From Paraphysomonas bandaiensis (taxonomy: Eukaryota > Chrysophyceae): a DNA stretch of 64,000 bases. A program made the translations under genes and the position numbers. The stretch covers positions 114,534 to 178,533 of the forward strand of contig CBFFRP010000068.1 of the NCBI GenBank assembly GCA_965644295.1. The letters run 5' to 3'. Below, in pieces: positions 45,695 through 56,480 of this stretch. The notes under the pieces are model-generated. The model was not told the DNA's origin. It searched no databases and saw nothing but the letters and a program-made list of their open reading frames with translations. Numbering within the stretch: position 1 is the stretch's first letter; each line of letters starts with the position of its first letter.

Positions 45695-45830
45695 TATAAT
45701 TTCGGGAATAAATTGAAGTAAAAATACTCTATATTACTGTAATAATACTACGGCTGGAATACAGATAATTATTGTCTCAATATTAGAGGCATCCTTGAAC
45801 AAAAATATATATGAAGGATGCCGATACGCA
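45695..45830 (+). repeat. Dispersed repeat family R1, copy 3
   Basis: GGGAATAAATTGAAGTAAAA, CTACGGCTGGAATACAGATA and CTCAATATTAGAGGCATCCT occur in the same order as in the copies at 29925 and (inverted) 4255. Like copy 1, it ends near a GATGCCGATACG word. Confidence 0.85.
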
Positions 45831-46084
45831 TACACCATACAGCCAGAGATTATGATGCACTGATATTTACATTTTTACTCAATAAAATACCCATTTTAGA
45901 CATATGAGTTATAATATCCACATTTTCTAGACCTCGAAACCGGGTTTCTTTAGATTACTGTCCATATACAGTGAAGTAGGCAGATCTTTTAGTATCAATA
46001 GCCGAACATCCAGACATCTAAACGTTAAATGAATGCACTGGAACTGCTATATCGTGATACACAATCCTAGATTAGATAGAGGTG

Positions 46085-46225
46085 GGAAAACCTTAGATAG
46101 AGATGTCACAAAATCCACAGGTCCATTTTGGCAGTCTTCAACTCATTTGACCACTGCATTTCATGGTGCACATGTGCAGATATAGCTGCAATATCTACTT
46201 TGTCACTACCGTACATTGTTATCAT
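46085..46225 (-). pseudogene. Broken partial copy of the 44547-45608 gene (exon 2)
   Basis: Shares CACAAAATCCACAGGTCC, CTGCATTTCATGGTGCACAT and TGCAATATCTACTTTGT with 45165-45290 in the same order and strand. On the minus strand it reads VDIAAISAHVHHEMQ, then frameshifts relative to the intact exon. Only about 140 bp are preserved. Confidence 0.85.
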
Positions 46226-47267
46226 CGTTGAATCATATGGAAATGGTAAGAAGCTTACAGAATGCATATCAACAGCACTTTAGTGAGTTTCATAGCAGGC
46301 GAATTCTTCTTGCATTCTATTCAAAGACTTGGCATACAGTAGACTCATTTAAATTGCATGATTATATGATTATGATAAACAAAACAACACACTTTGACCA
46401 CTTGTATAGATTAGAACAATAATATGAAGAGATATATTTTATTAGGGCTTTAGTTAGGTATTTTTCTTTAACAATTTTTCTAAGTATACAAAGTTTAGTT
46501 TGTTCTCTTAACTTCTACGTTTTTTGTATTATCCATCTTAGAGCAAAGTATTTGCGACAGATTGCTCCGAATCATCTTCAGCATCAGATGATGTAGCATT
46601 CGAACACTCCAGCAATGTTCTTGAAGTATTATTTCGAAGTTTTGGTTTTGAAGATAGATGTCATTCTGCTCTTCTACATCAGACGAAAGGATGGAAGAAA
46701 ACTTGGAGTGCCCGATGATATGATTTCGGAAGTTGAGTCATCATTGTGATTTCTCTATAATTGTGTACTATCTATAATGAAATCACATACAAATGACTGT
46801 CAATCATAATGTGTGGAGGAGAGATTCTGCTGAAAGCGAATATTGAAGTTGAATGTTTATATTAACCTGGTGCTAATACGAGAGTTCTGATGAGCCCAAT
46901 TCAGATGAAACAACACTTTTTGAGACAAAATGGGGATAACAGTAAATTAATTACGCTTATCACTTGAGAAACTAAGCCTTTAGCCAAAACAAAGTCAAAC
47001 ATATGCACTGAAACAAAGGGTAGAAATAAAGAAAATACCGCATCGTAGCATTTTGCAACACAATATTAGTAAATCTAGATAGCGAAAAAGTGTATAAACT
47101 TCCCGTATCAAGTAGTAATAGGTCTAGAGTACACATGAAGAGGCAAGTACGCCGAAAGTACACGCACATATGAAAATAAAGTACAGAGAAAACGACTGCT
47201 GCCTGACCTGGAAATTCCAGGCGCTAGAAATGAACATATTAAGCTGATAAGAACAAAACGGAATGTT

Positions 47268-47903
47268 TCACGTCAAGGGGGCTTCGATTCCACGCGGACT
47301 ATCACTGGTGCTGTATTTGTCAGGCGAGGAGGAGTAATTACTCACACTATGAGGTTCTACACATAGTGTGGGCGATATCAACACATTACACAAATTGCTG
47401 TCACAAACAGAACAAGGCGTACAATCACTGCTCATTGTTTCAGATGTAACAGCTGAAGAGGGTGGATAAGAAGTGCAAGTATTGCCTTCTGAATTGCTAG
47501 GTTCTGGTTGGTACAGTGAGATCAGTGCACGCCGCATGTCTCCGCCGTGCTGCTCAAGAGCTATAACGGCTTCCATCTGAGCTGATGAATGAAAGCAACG
47601 GTAGTCATCAGGTTGCCACCAGATGTCATCTCTAACCCCGCTTTCTATGTATTCCTTTCTACATGGTACAAGAATGACAGTTGTCCATCCAGAGAATGAC
47701 ACTTGTTTATTTTTTCTTGAAAGATATTCACTCTCTTCAATTGAATCAATACAATCAATATCTAAAGAATGACATTGTCTTATATTATCAATAGAGTTTG
47801 AATGAATAGTTGTAGCAGCAATATATTGAGCAAAGGTTGGAGTGGTTTGAGATGATGGGTATTCATGAAGTCTTCGCCATGTCTGCTTTCTTGTAAGCAT
47901 CAT
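47268..47903 (-). CDS. Hypothetical protein with PP1-docking RVxF-like motif
   Basis: Single-exon gene, 211 aa, starting at ATG 47903 (MMLTRKQTWRRLHEY; a TTG precedes it). The central block is KQVSFSGWTTVILVPCRKEY, then IESGVRDDIWWQPDDYRCFHSSAQMEAV. KQVSF fits the RVxF docking consensus for protein phosphatase 1. The pattern VxFS.xxxVxLVPxRxEYxxxGxxxxxWW.xxDYxxF is, to my knowledge, a recurring small-protein signature in stramenopiles without known function. A helix (EAVIALEQHGGDMRRALISL) follows, and the C-terminal 70 residues are Ser/Cys-rich and disordered. It lies divergently to the class XXX-type myosin with a 660-bp microsatellite-rich spacer. A PP1-targeting role is inference. Confidence 0.72.
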   Translation of the reverse strand: MMLTRKQTWRRLHEYPSSQTTPTFAQYIAATTIHSNSIDNIRQCHSLDIDCIDSIEESEYLSRKNKQVSFSGWTTVILVPCRKEYIESGVRDDIWWQPDDYRCFHSSAQMEAVIALEQHGGDMRRALISLYQPEPSNSEGNTCTSYPPSSAVTSETMSSDCTPCSVCDSNLCNVLISPTLCVEPHSVSNYSSSPDKYSTSDSPRGIEAPLT

Positions 47904-48565
47904 AATCAAGAATTAAATGCTTATGAAATAAGCAGATTGACTTCCCTGATAGTATATATATATATATAGTTTGAATATATGGTTTAGAATCAGTGGATTC
48001 AATGCATCAGTCCATAGCATCACTCCTACCCATACATATATATGTATGTATGTGTATGTATGTATGGTATACCAGTGATGTGTATGTCCTTATGGGTCTG
48101 CTTTGTCCACCACTAGTCACTTCTTCTATATGAGTATACAATGTATTCTTCTGTATATAGGTAGGTCAGGTCATCATTTCATTGGGTCATATTTTCAAGC
48201 CCACCTGCTCTATGTATGGATAAAATACACTGTTACATATATATCCGTCTATCTAGAAGTACATGTATATATATCTATGTATGTATGTATACTGCTGTAT
48301 ACACACACTGCTGTGTATGTCAAATTGTGTATGTATTATGCGGCAGTATATACTGCTGGAGGTATATATGTATGTGTATGTATATGTATATGTATGTACA
48401 TACAGTATATGCAGTGTGCGGTGTTTGAAGTGAGAAGTATGAAGTCATATGTATGTATGCAGAGTATGCAGTAGAAGGATGATCATCTCTATATACTCTT
48501 ATACAGTCAGATCCAGTCATATATAGCAGCCTATCCTCATATAACACCACTGTATAACCTCCATC
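47904..48565. other. Bidirectional spacer rich in TATG/CATA microsatellites
   Basis: Divergent promoters for the RVxF protein and the myosin must lie here. TATG/TATA runs occur at 47953-47968, 48031-48069, 48270-48300, 48360-48405 and 48448-48465. No other element seen. Confidence 0.6.
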
Positions 48566-51500
48566 ATGTCATTTGATCCATGGCAAAGTGCTAATGTATG
48601 GTTTACTACTTCATCATCAAGTTCATGGCGTTCTGGTGTAGTTCATAGTCACAATGTCTCGAATAAGGATCCCAATGAATGGATATTCATTATACATGAT
48701 ATTAACAATGATAACTATGAAATTCATGCATATCCATCTGATATATTTCATTTAGAATTTAATACAGTAAAAAAAAGAGATACAGATGCAATATCAGTAT
48801 CTGATATGACATCATTATCATTTTTAAATGAACCTGAAATGATTGCATGTCTTCAAACACGCTATACAGAGAAAGATATATATACAAGTATTGGTCCTAT
48901 TCTTGTGGCTGTAAATCCATTTGAAGATTTGAATGAGAATGTATATTGCCAACAAACTATAAAGAAGTATTTTGAGGCTGATCAAGCAACGATGAGGAAG
49001 CTCGGTCCACATGTGTTTCAGATTGCTAATTGTGCTTATTTACGAATGTTCATTGACAAGTACGACCCCGACAAACGAGAAAATCAATCTATATTGGTCA
49101 ATGGGGAGTCTGGAGCCGGTGTGTTTTACTTTAACTTACGTATTTTCACTTTCTCATATTATGTTACTAGGGAAGACGGAGTCTACCAAACAGGTACTTC
49201 GATTTCTTGCGGTTACGTCAGCAGAGTTGGCCACTCAGCTAGGAGAGGAGGTGTTGGACATTCAGTCGCTAGTAAGTGCTGTGAGCCCGATCACTGAGTC
49301 CTTCGGAAATGCGAAGACCTCCCGAAACAATAACTCTTCGAGGTTTGGAAAGTTTATCGAATTGTGGTACTCCACAGATGGATATATTGTTGGTGCACAT
49401 ATTCAAACTTACTTGTTGGAAACAGTGCGAGTTACTTCCCAGCTGAAGGGAGAGCGGAATTATCACATATTTTACGAAGTATTCGCAGGTGCTGGACATT
49501 AACTTCTTTTTTCAATTTTTGATGTATTATTCATGTGCTGATAATTTTGCAGGCCTTACGGAAGAACAGCGCGTAGAGTGGAAATGTGAGTCCCTTCAGG
49601 ACTTCAAGTACGTTAATACCAGCGGAGAGTACTGTCGACATGACGGGGAAAGCGATTTAGACAACTTCGGGAAACTGATGGATGCGCTGGCTACCATCGA
49701 TGTATCTTCAGATCGCACAGAAAATATATTCAAGGCTGTTGTGGCCGTACTACATATTGGTAACCTTACGTTCGATGCTTCATCCAATGTGGGAGAGGAT
49801 GCTGCAGTTTTTTCTGTTGCCAGTGAAGTACATGTGAGGAGTGTATGTGAACTGCTACAGATAGACGAAGAAATCCTACTGCAGGCGGTCACCAAACGCA
49901 GTATTAAGGTTGCCGGAAATCAGATTCTTAAGAATCTTAATGTGGAAGGAGCACTGGCTGCTCGAGATGTTTATGCGAAAACTTTATATGACTTGCTTTT
50001 TCGGTCACTGTTACAGGAAATTAATGTTTCCCTCAGTACGGAGGCTATTGATGAGGCTGTGTCGTTTATTGGGGTTCTAGACATTTTTGGATTTGAATAC
50101 TTTGCGAAAAACTCATTTGAGCAGCTTTGTATTAACTTTGCTAACGAAAAGCTCCAAGATCATTTCAATTATGCTATCTTCAAAAGTGAGCAAGAGGTGT
50201 ACGAGGAGGAGGGGATCCAGTGGAACTTCAAGGACTACCCAGACAACTCTGAGAGGCTAGAGCTATTTGAAAATAAGCGTACAGGTCTATTCCTTCTGTG
50301 TGATGAGCAGCTGAAAATTCCGAAGCCATCAGATGACAAGCTCGTGAAAACGTTCTATGCAAAGTGCTCATCCTATAAGCACTTTTCCGCAAGTAAATCG
50401 GATCAAGTGCGGAAGGAGTTCACAGTTCACCACTTTGCATGCGACGTTCGGTACATCGCCAACGAGTTTGTGGAAAAAAATCGAAACGAAATTGCCCCAG
50501 AAATCCTTTTCAGCTTTGAGGTATCAACCAGCGAATTGGTTCAGGGCATGGCAACGGTTTCAGAGGGAAAGTATGCGAAGAAGGATAGGGCTTTCAAGGA
50601 GCGCGAGTCGCTCCCGGAGCATCCATCACGTGGACGCACCAGTAGTACATCAGGTGCGAAGCAGCATGTATCAGTCGGTAAGAAAACAACCTCTGTGGCG
50701 TCACAGTTTTCTCGTCAGCTTAACGACCTCATTACTAAGATCCGATCTACACGATCTCATTTCATCCGATGCATCAAGCCAAACAACGAACTACAGGCTA
50801 ACCACTTCGATTATGACATGGTTATGAACCAACTTAGGTGTGGTGGTGCATTAGGTGCAGTGCAAGTATTTCATGCTGGTTTCCCAAACCGTTTAGACTT
50901 CAAGCTGTTTGTGACACGATATTCTACTTTCCTGGTAATATGCGGAGTGAATGCTCTTACCCGCGACCTCAGTGAGTGCATTCAGCGTGCTCTTGTGAGC
51001 GGTGCTGAAGATCTGTGGCGCGTTTCGGCCTCTATGCTCATTGATATTGTCTCGCTGACCATCACTATTCTCAATGTGACAGATGTTTTTGACTTTTCTA
51101 CTGATGTGGATGTCTTTAGTGGTCTTCAAATGGGTAGATCCCAGGTGTTCATGCGCGCACCAGTGTTTGAAATGCTGGAGCGCTTGCATGTTCGTTCTGT
51201 GGCTGTAATTGCTCAGCGAATACATCGGCGATTGCGCCTGATGATGTTGGTTCGAAAGGGACAAGCGCGTAATGCTGTGGTCCCTGCAGCACACGCCGTC
51301 ATGTACATATCCCATAAAAGGAGAATGGCTGCCAGGAACTGTGTTGCTGCGACTATAGTTTTGCAAAGACGAATTCGGGTGTTTTTGGCTGTGTGGAAAT
51401 ATAAAAGGGCCATCAGAGGCTTCACTTTATTAAAAGCACATTTTCGTGGCTATACTGCCCGGCAGATGGTCAAAGCCCTCAAATACCGTTCTGCTGCTGT

Positions 51501-53552
51501 TATACAAACTAAGTACAGGTCATATATATATAGAAAGAAATATGTGCGCCTTGTAGCAGCATGTTTGTTGCTGCAGACTTACATCAGAGGACTCTTGGCC
51601 AGACGACTAAAGACGAAGATGCTTAACCTCACGCTAACACTGCAATGTTTATGGAGAGGGACAGCTGCCCGCATGAAAACATTCGTCCTCAGAGAAAAGA
51701 TGGTTAGTAGCGCGTATTGATAATCATTGTTGTGATGTAAGTATATTTATTAGCGACGAAAGGCATTTGAAGCCCAAAAGCGTGCAGCAGAAGCAAAAGC
51801 TGACTTTATGGTACGACATTTAATATACTTATATGTTTGCCTCTTCGTGTAATGTGCGCTTCAGTCCAGCATAGATGAGAAACTCAAAGCCAATCCGAAT
51901 TTACTGTTCGACATGCTCGGTGCCTCGGAGAAGATTGCTCTTTTAGGACGACAGAACGAAGCATTGCTGCATAGTACGAAAATGCTTGAAAAAGAAAATT
52001 CATCTCTTCGGGAAGAGGCAAAGCGGAACAGCTGCCGGATATCTGAGCTAGAGTCCATGTTAGAATTGGCATCTTCAAGACACTCACCTTCGGAGGAGGT
52101 TGTACCAAGTACTTCCAATGTTGAAAGTATCGTGCCTGATACAATGTGCCGCTCAACTGATGATTCCAATACCGGCGACTATCGTTCTAGGCTGTACGTA
52201 TCTGCCAGAGAAGGTGAGGCACATTTGGGCCGAGTTATCGAGATGAAGGAATCTGAGAGAAAGATGGTGGCAGTGGAAATATCAATGATCCAAGATAGGA
52301 TTAATGACTTGGATAAAGATATGCAGGATCTTGCTATCAAAAAGAACGATGCTAAACGGCGGCACTTGCAATGTTCGGATAACAAGGAGATTGAAGAAGA
52401 GATAGCAAAATATGACGTGGATATCAAGAGGATATTTGCTCAGCTTACGGAAGAGAAAGATATTAGGCAGAAACTGCAGGCGCAGTATGATGAACACACC
52501 GCGTCTATTGAGATAGTGACCGATGAGTTAAATGCGATGAGACAGATTTCAATGTTTGTCAGCGGTGCTTTGAAAGGACGCCTCTCGATCGTTGCTGATG
52601 GCGAGGCGAAATGGTCTATTGAAGACCTCAATCAAAAGAACGAAGCACTCAAAGAAGAACTCGTTACCGTGAAACAGAGGTTCTCATCGGTCCTCGGTAA
52701 GATGGAAACCTTTTCCTTGAGTAAACTCAAGGTCAACCTGGGCATGTCCTCAGGACAGCTAGACACATGTAGTTCTGAAGATAAACACAGCGTATTGCCG
52801 CTTAATAGCTCAGAGGATGGCACTTCACCACATGAAGAGAGTAATACTAGTAAACATGAAGCTGCCTCCGCTTCTAATCCCTTATCGGCTATATTTGGAA
52901 AGACTTCTTCCTCTCAAACAGATGTCAATGCGTTACCTGCCACCAATCCAGCGCCACCTGATGTACCTTCTGTTGATCGAGAAAAAGTGGATAGAGTACC
53001 TATCACATCGTCAGCTGAAGCTCCCAGTGCGGACTGGCAACAAAGCATCACAGCAACGGTTACATCATGGACTAGAGTGCGTAAACGACACGTAGAGTTT
53101 GTTTTGGAAATACGCTCTGTTGGGGCCGATATACGCACGTATACTGTCATGAAGAGCTATGCGGAGTTTAAAACTATGAGAGCGAAGCTCGCGAAACTCT
53201 GTCGCCCAGGTGGTGTTGTGTGTTTATGAAGTTGATTTTACTAATATTAATGTATTTCAGCAATCGATGAGCATTTCCCTAACGATTCGTATTCCTTTTC
53301 TGTGTCGAATGAAATGTTGGACTTGAGAACATATGCACTCAATGACTACATTTCGGCTGTTTGCGGGTGTGAAGACATTATGACTAGGTATGGTTATTAG
53401 CGACAACACTATGTGAGTAATGTACATGATGATGTAGTTTCAATGGAAGTCGCATTGTGAAAGAATTCCTGAAAGTTGATGAGTATATGAAGATCAAAAA
53501 AATGTTTGCACGTGACGCTGGTGTCACTATCGAGCCCCTAACTGTGCTTTAG
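48566..53552 (+). CDS. Class XXX-type unconventional myosin with PX tail
   Basis: Seven exons (48566-49118, 49171-49488, 49553-51702, 51754-51810, 51865-53209, 53261-53387, 53438-53552) join in phase to 1554 aa. It opens with an N-terminal SH3-like domain (about 10-60). The motor follows: P-loop GESGAGKT (about 180-187, split by intron 1), NNNSSRFGKFIEL, FIGVLDIFGFEYF and FIRCIKPNNELQANHF. A neck has about five IQ-like motifs (about 840-1005; for example AVIQTKYRSYIYRKKYVR). A coiled coil (about 1010-1260) follows, and a C-terminal PX domain (about 1418-1540; KRHVEFVLEIRSVGADIRTY) that should bind phosphoinositides. SH3-like, motor, IQ, coiled coil and PX is the class XXX architecture reported from Phytophthora. 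The likely role is tethering phosphoinositide-rich endosomes to actin (inference). The TEDS-equivalent position appears not to be acidic or Ser/Thr. The first 450 coding bases are AT-rich. Confidence 0.93.
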
Positions 53553-54359
53553 TGTGCCCCCAATTTCTCTTGTGTATATTCTTTTGATTGGGTAGTGCGC
53601 TTGCCTTCGGTTGCCATATTGAATGGAACCTTCTGATTCTACAATTTGTACCTATGAAGAATGATTCCATCGTACCAGCGTGCGGTGTTTTGCATTGGGC
53701 AGTATAGACCATAATGTTTTGTTTGGGTTAGGATTAAGTATATAGGTAAAATACAGCTGCCTGTTTCGTTTAGAATTCAGTTTTAATTATAAGAATGTAT
53801 ATATAACACGTTGAAATAATGTCAGCACCTTTTCTTAGTGAAGTCATGATTTGTATCAAAGTGACTTGAATGTCGACACACACATGGTCTAAAGTATTCA
53901 AAAAATAAAGCATTTTGCTATGTATTTTTATCATCAATTAGAGAAGTTATATCTTCTATTTCCTTATTCCTGCCAGCAGCTCAGTTGTGGTGTTATTACC
54001 GCGAATTATTAAGTTAGACTCTTACTAGACTCTCTTTGTATCGCGGTGATAATTAAACTATTTCCCGATTTCTTCTTACCATTGAGCCATAATACTTTTA
54101 ACTATGGTGCGAATGAAACAATGAAACAGAGAAGTGTCCAATTTGGCCAAAAATGAAGTAACTATCGAAAGTGAACACCTTGTGATCGAAAGTATGGGCT
54201 ACAATTCGAAAACCTCATATATACAGAGAGTCCATTCGTGATGACAGTGTAGTAAAAACCTAAGATGGCACCGAGGCTACCTTTCTTCTCTCATTCACAC
54301 AATAATAGGCGTTTAAGAGTCAGAATTAATTTAGCATTGCAATATATAACTTATTAGTA

Positions 54360-55240
54360 CTTAACTCTGATATCCTACTATATGTAACGCTACAAAAGCT
54401 GCTTGTGCGTCACCGCAAGAATCAAGGTGCAATCACTTTTGCTCTATCCTTCAAAGCAAGCGCAGTGAGCAAGCAGAATGTTGATATACCTGAAATCTGC
54501 TGACTTCAGGATTTTGAGTCTTTAAGTAAGTGTGAGAGCTGCCCACGGACGCATATAGTCCTTTAGTGTTGAGAGGTGCGGTTAATCAGGGGACGCTTTT
54601 TAGGGTAGGGTCACAGTTTTGTAGATAGGGGTAGAGTTTTACAAGGGAGAGTGAGATGGTGCGAGGTAGAGGCGTAGAATCTGTGGGGTTTTGGGGCGCT
54701 GACTGTAGTGTATAAGTTGGACGTTAATAGAACTGGCGGGGTCGCCTATGCGTGGGGGCGTAAAGTGTTATCAGTTAGATGCCAGTGCCAGATGCCTGAC
54801 GTCAGAAGATACTCCATGTTACTTCTGTAATATATGTCAATCTGACACATGGTGTAGTTGTGTCTACCAAGAAGTCGATCGACTACTTGCCAGTCACCCC
54901 CAGCCACAGCATCCGCAAGAAAGATACCTTTGTCTTTGTATGCCCAGTCGGATTTGTCCGGATACTTGACTTTCGCAGACAGCTCAATACCCCAGATACC
55001 CTTCAGGTGGCCCAGTCCCAGATGCTTGTTTATACGTCAAGGCCCAAAGACGTCTACACAAACGACACTTATGTTATAGTGTCCCTTGTACCACACAAGC
55101 ATTCGGCTATGAGTGGGCAGAAGAATATGAATATCTACTGTCTATGTTTGCGGCTGACGCTATATTAGTTTCCTGAAGATATCTCTAGCTATCCTCTAGA
55201 ACACCCCACGAAAAGGTGCGAGTCCGACTTTGTTGAGGTG
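54360..55240 (+). repeat. Dispersed repeat family R2, copy 2 (longest)
   Basis: About 880 bp. Its left part shares GATATCCTACTAT, GCTGCTTGTGCGTCACCGCA and AAGGTGCAATCACTT with the other copies. Its right part shares TCAAGGCCCAAAGACGTCTA and AACACCCCACGAAAAGGTGC with copy 1. A GC-rich middle of about 450 bp is absent from copy 1. No long frame or terminal repeats found. Confidence 0.85.
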
Positions 55241-55519
55241 GATTATTGGCATATAAATAACGAGGGCTATTCTTCAAACAACAAAAACATAATATAATAT
55301 ACTTATTCAGAAAGTAGACTGTTGAGTCGTGCTTATATTTGTAAGCCATTGAAAGCTGTATTTCAAGATTCTTTTAGTTTTGACCCGTCACAGTAGTTTA
55401 AAGCTTAAAATTGTATTACATGAATTAACTAATGAAAGGGTAGAAACCACCTGAAATATATAAATATACTGACTGCCTAAGATCGTGACTATACATTTAT
55501 CGTTGATTAAATAATACTG

Positions 55520-55710
55520 TAGTAGTAACGGAAGTGGTCGCACCTTGGTGCTTGCGGCGACGCACAAGCAGCTTCTGTAGCGTTAAATAGTAGGATAATA
55601 GAATTTGTGCCGAGTAGTTATGGGTAGCGGTCTAACTAGTATGTCTAGAATTCAACTAGCCACTATTTTGGTGCAGGTTTTTAACGCCTATTGCTAAATA
55701 ACAAGACTTT
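55520..55710 (-). repeat. Dispersed repeat family R2, copy 3
   Basis: Inverted copy: GCACCTTGGTGCTTGCGGCG, ACGCACAAGCAGCTTCTGTA and TAACGCCTATTGCTAAATAA match the reverse complement of copy 4 over its whole length (about 180 bp), the closest pair in the family. Confidence 0.9.
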
Positions 55711-56480
55711 TAATATACTGTAGTAGTAAAGTTGTGACAAAATTGATTTAGTGAATGATAATAATATTAAACAATAATGCTTATCACAGCATTAACTAAT
55801 TGATTATTCAGTGAGTACGCTGTTTAGTGTTTTAAGTTTAACCATCCAAAATGTCTATATCGGATACAGACAGCCTCAGAGTGATAGGACTAAAGACTCT
55901 TCCTACCACGTCAGCATAAGTGCAAATTTTGATGCATTGGTCTCTGTCTTCTTCTCAAAATGTTCAGATAGTCCAAAATTCTGCATATCTTGAACAACAT
56001 ATATAGTTCATTATTTTCATATACGTGAATGCTGTAAATGGATGTAGCCGTTGGAGAGGAATTTCAACAATCACGTACTGCTACATTTGTGAATTGCTTC
56101 TATTTCTTGATCCAATTAGACGCTATTCATTTTGTTTTTTCCAACAAGAAATTTCAGTAACTATTCGATTTATAATAATATCATGTTTACTATCCGCATC
56201 TTGACTTCGTTAAATTTTTCGCCTTGTGTATATTTGTCACGATGAAAATTTTTACAACAACTTATGCTGTTCGCATATGTTGAATATTCACAAGAAGAGC
56301 TAAGAATAGCTTGCTTGAAGTAGAATCCTCGGAAGTAAGATATAAACCAGCGTTATGGACACTTTTTAATTTTTACTGCGCCATAACTCAAACCTAAGTA
56401 TATACTATCATAAGAATTTCCAGTACTCTATGTATGGCATAAAACACGTTTTCAGTTATTTGAACACATATGATATGTTT

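Larger units (their letters stand above)
45609..47267. other. Intergenic with R1 copy and pseudogene fragment
   Basis: Contains R1 copy 3 and the broken duplicate of the neighbouring gene. From about 46250 to 47267 there is no recognisable coding sequence. Confidence 0.5.
53553..56480. other. Gene-free 2.9 kb with repeat R2 copies
   Basis: Between convergent genes. Contains R2 copies 2 and 3; the rest is AT-rich without recognisable coding sequence. 54540-54800 is locally GC-rich, part of R2. Confidence 0.55.
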
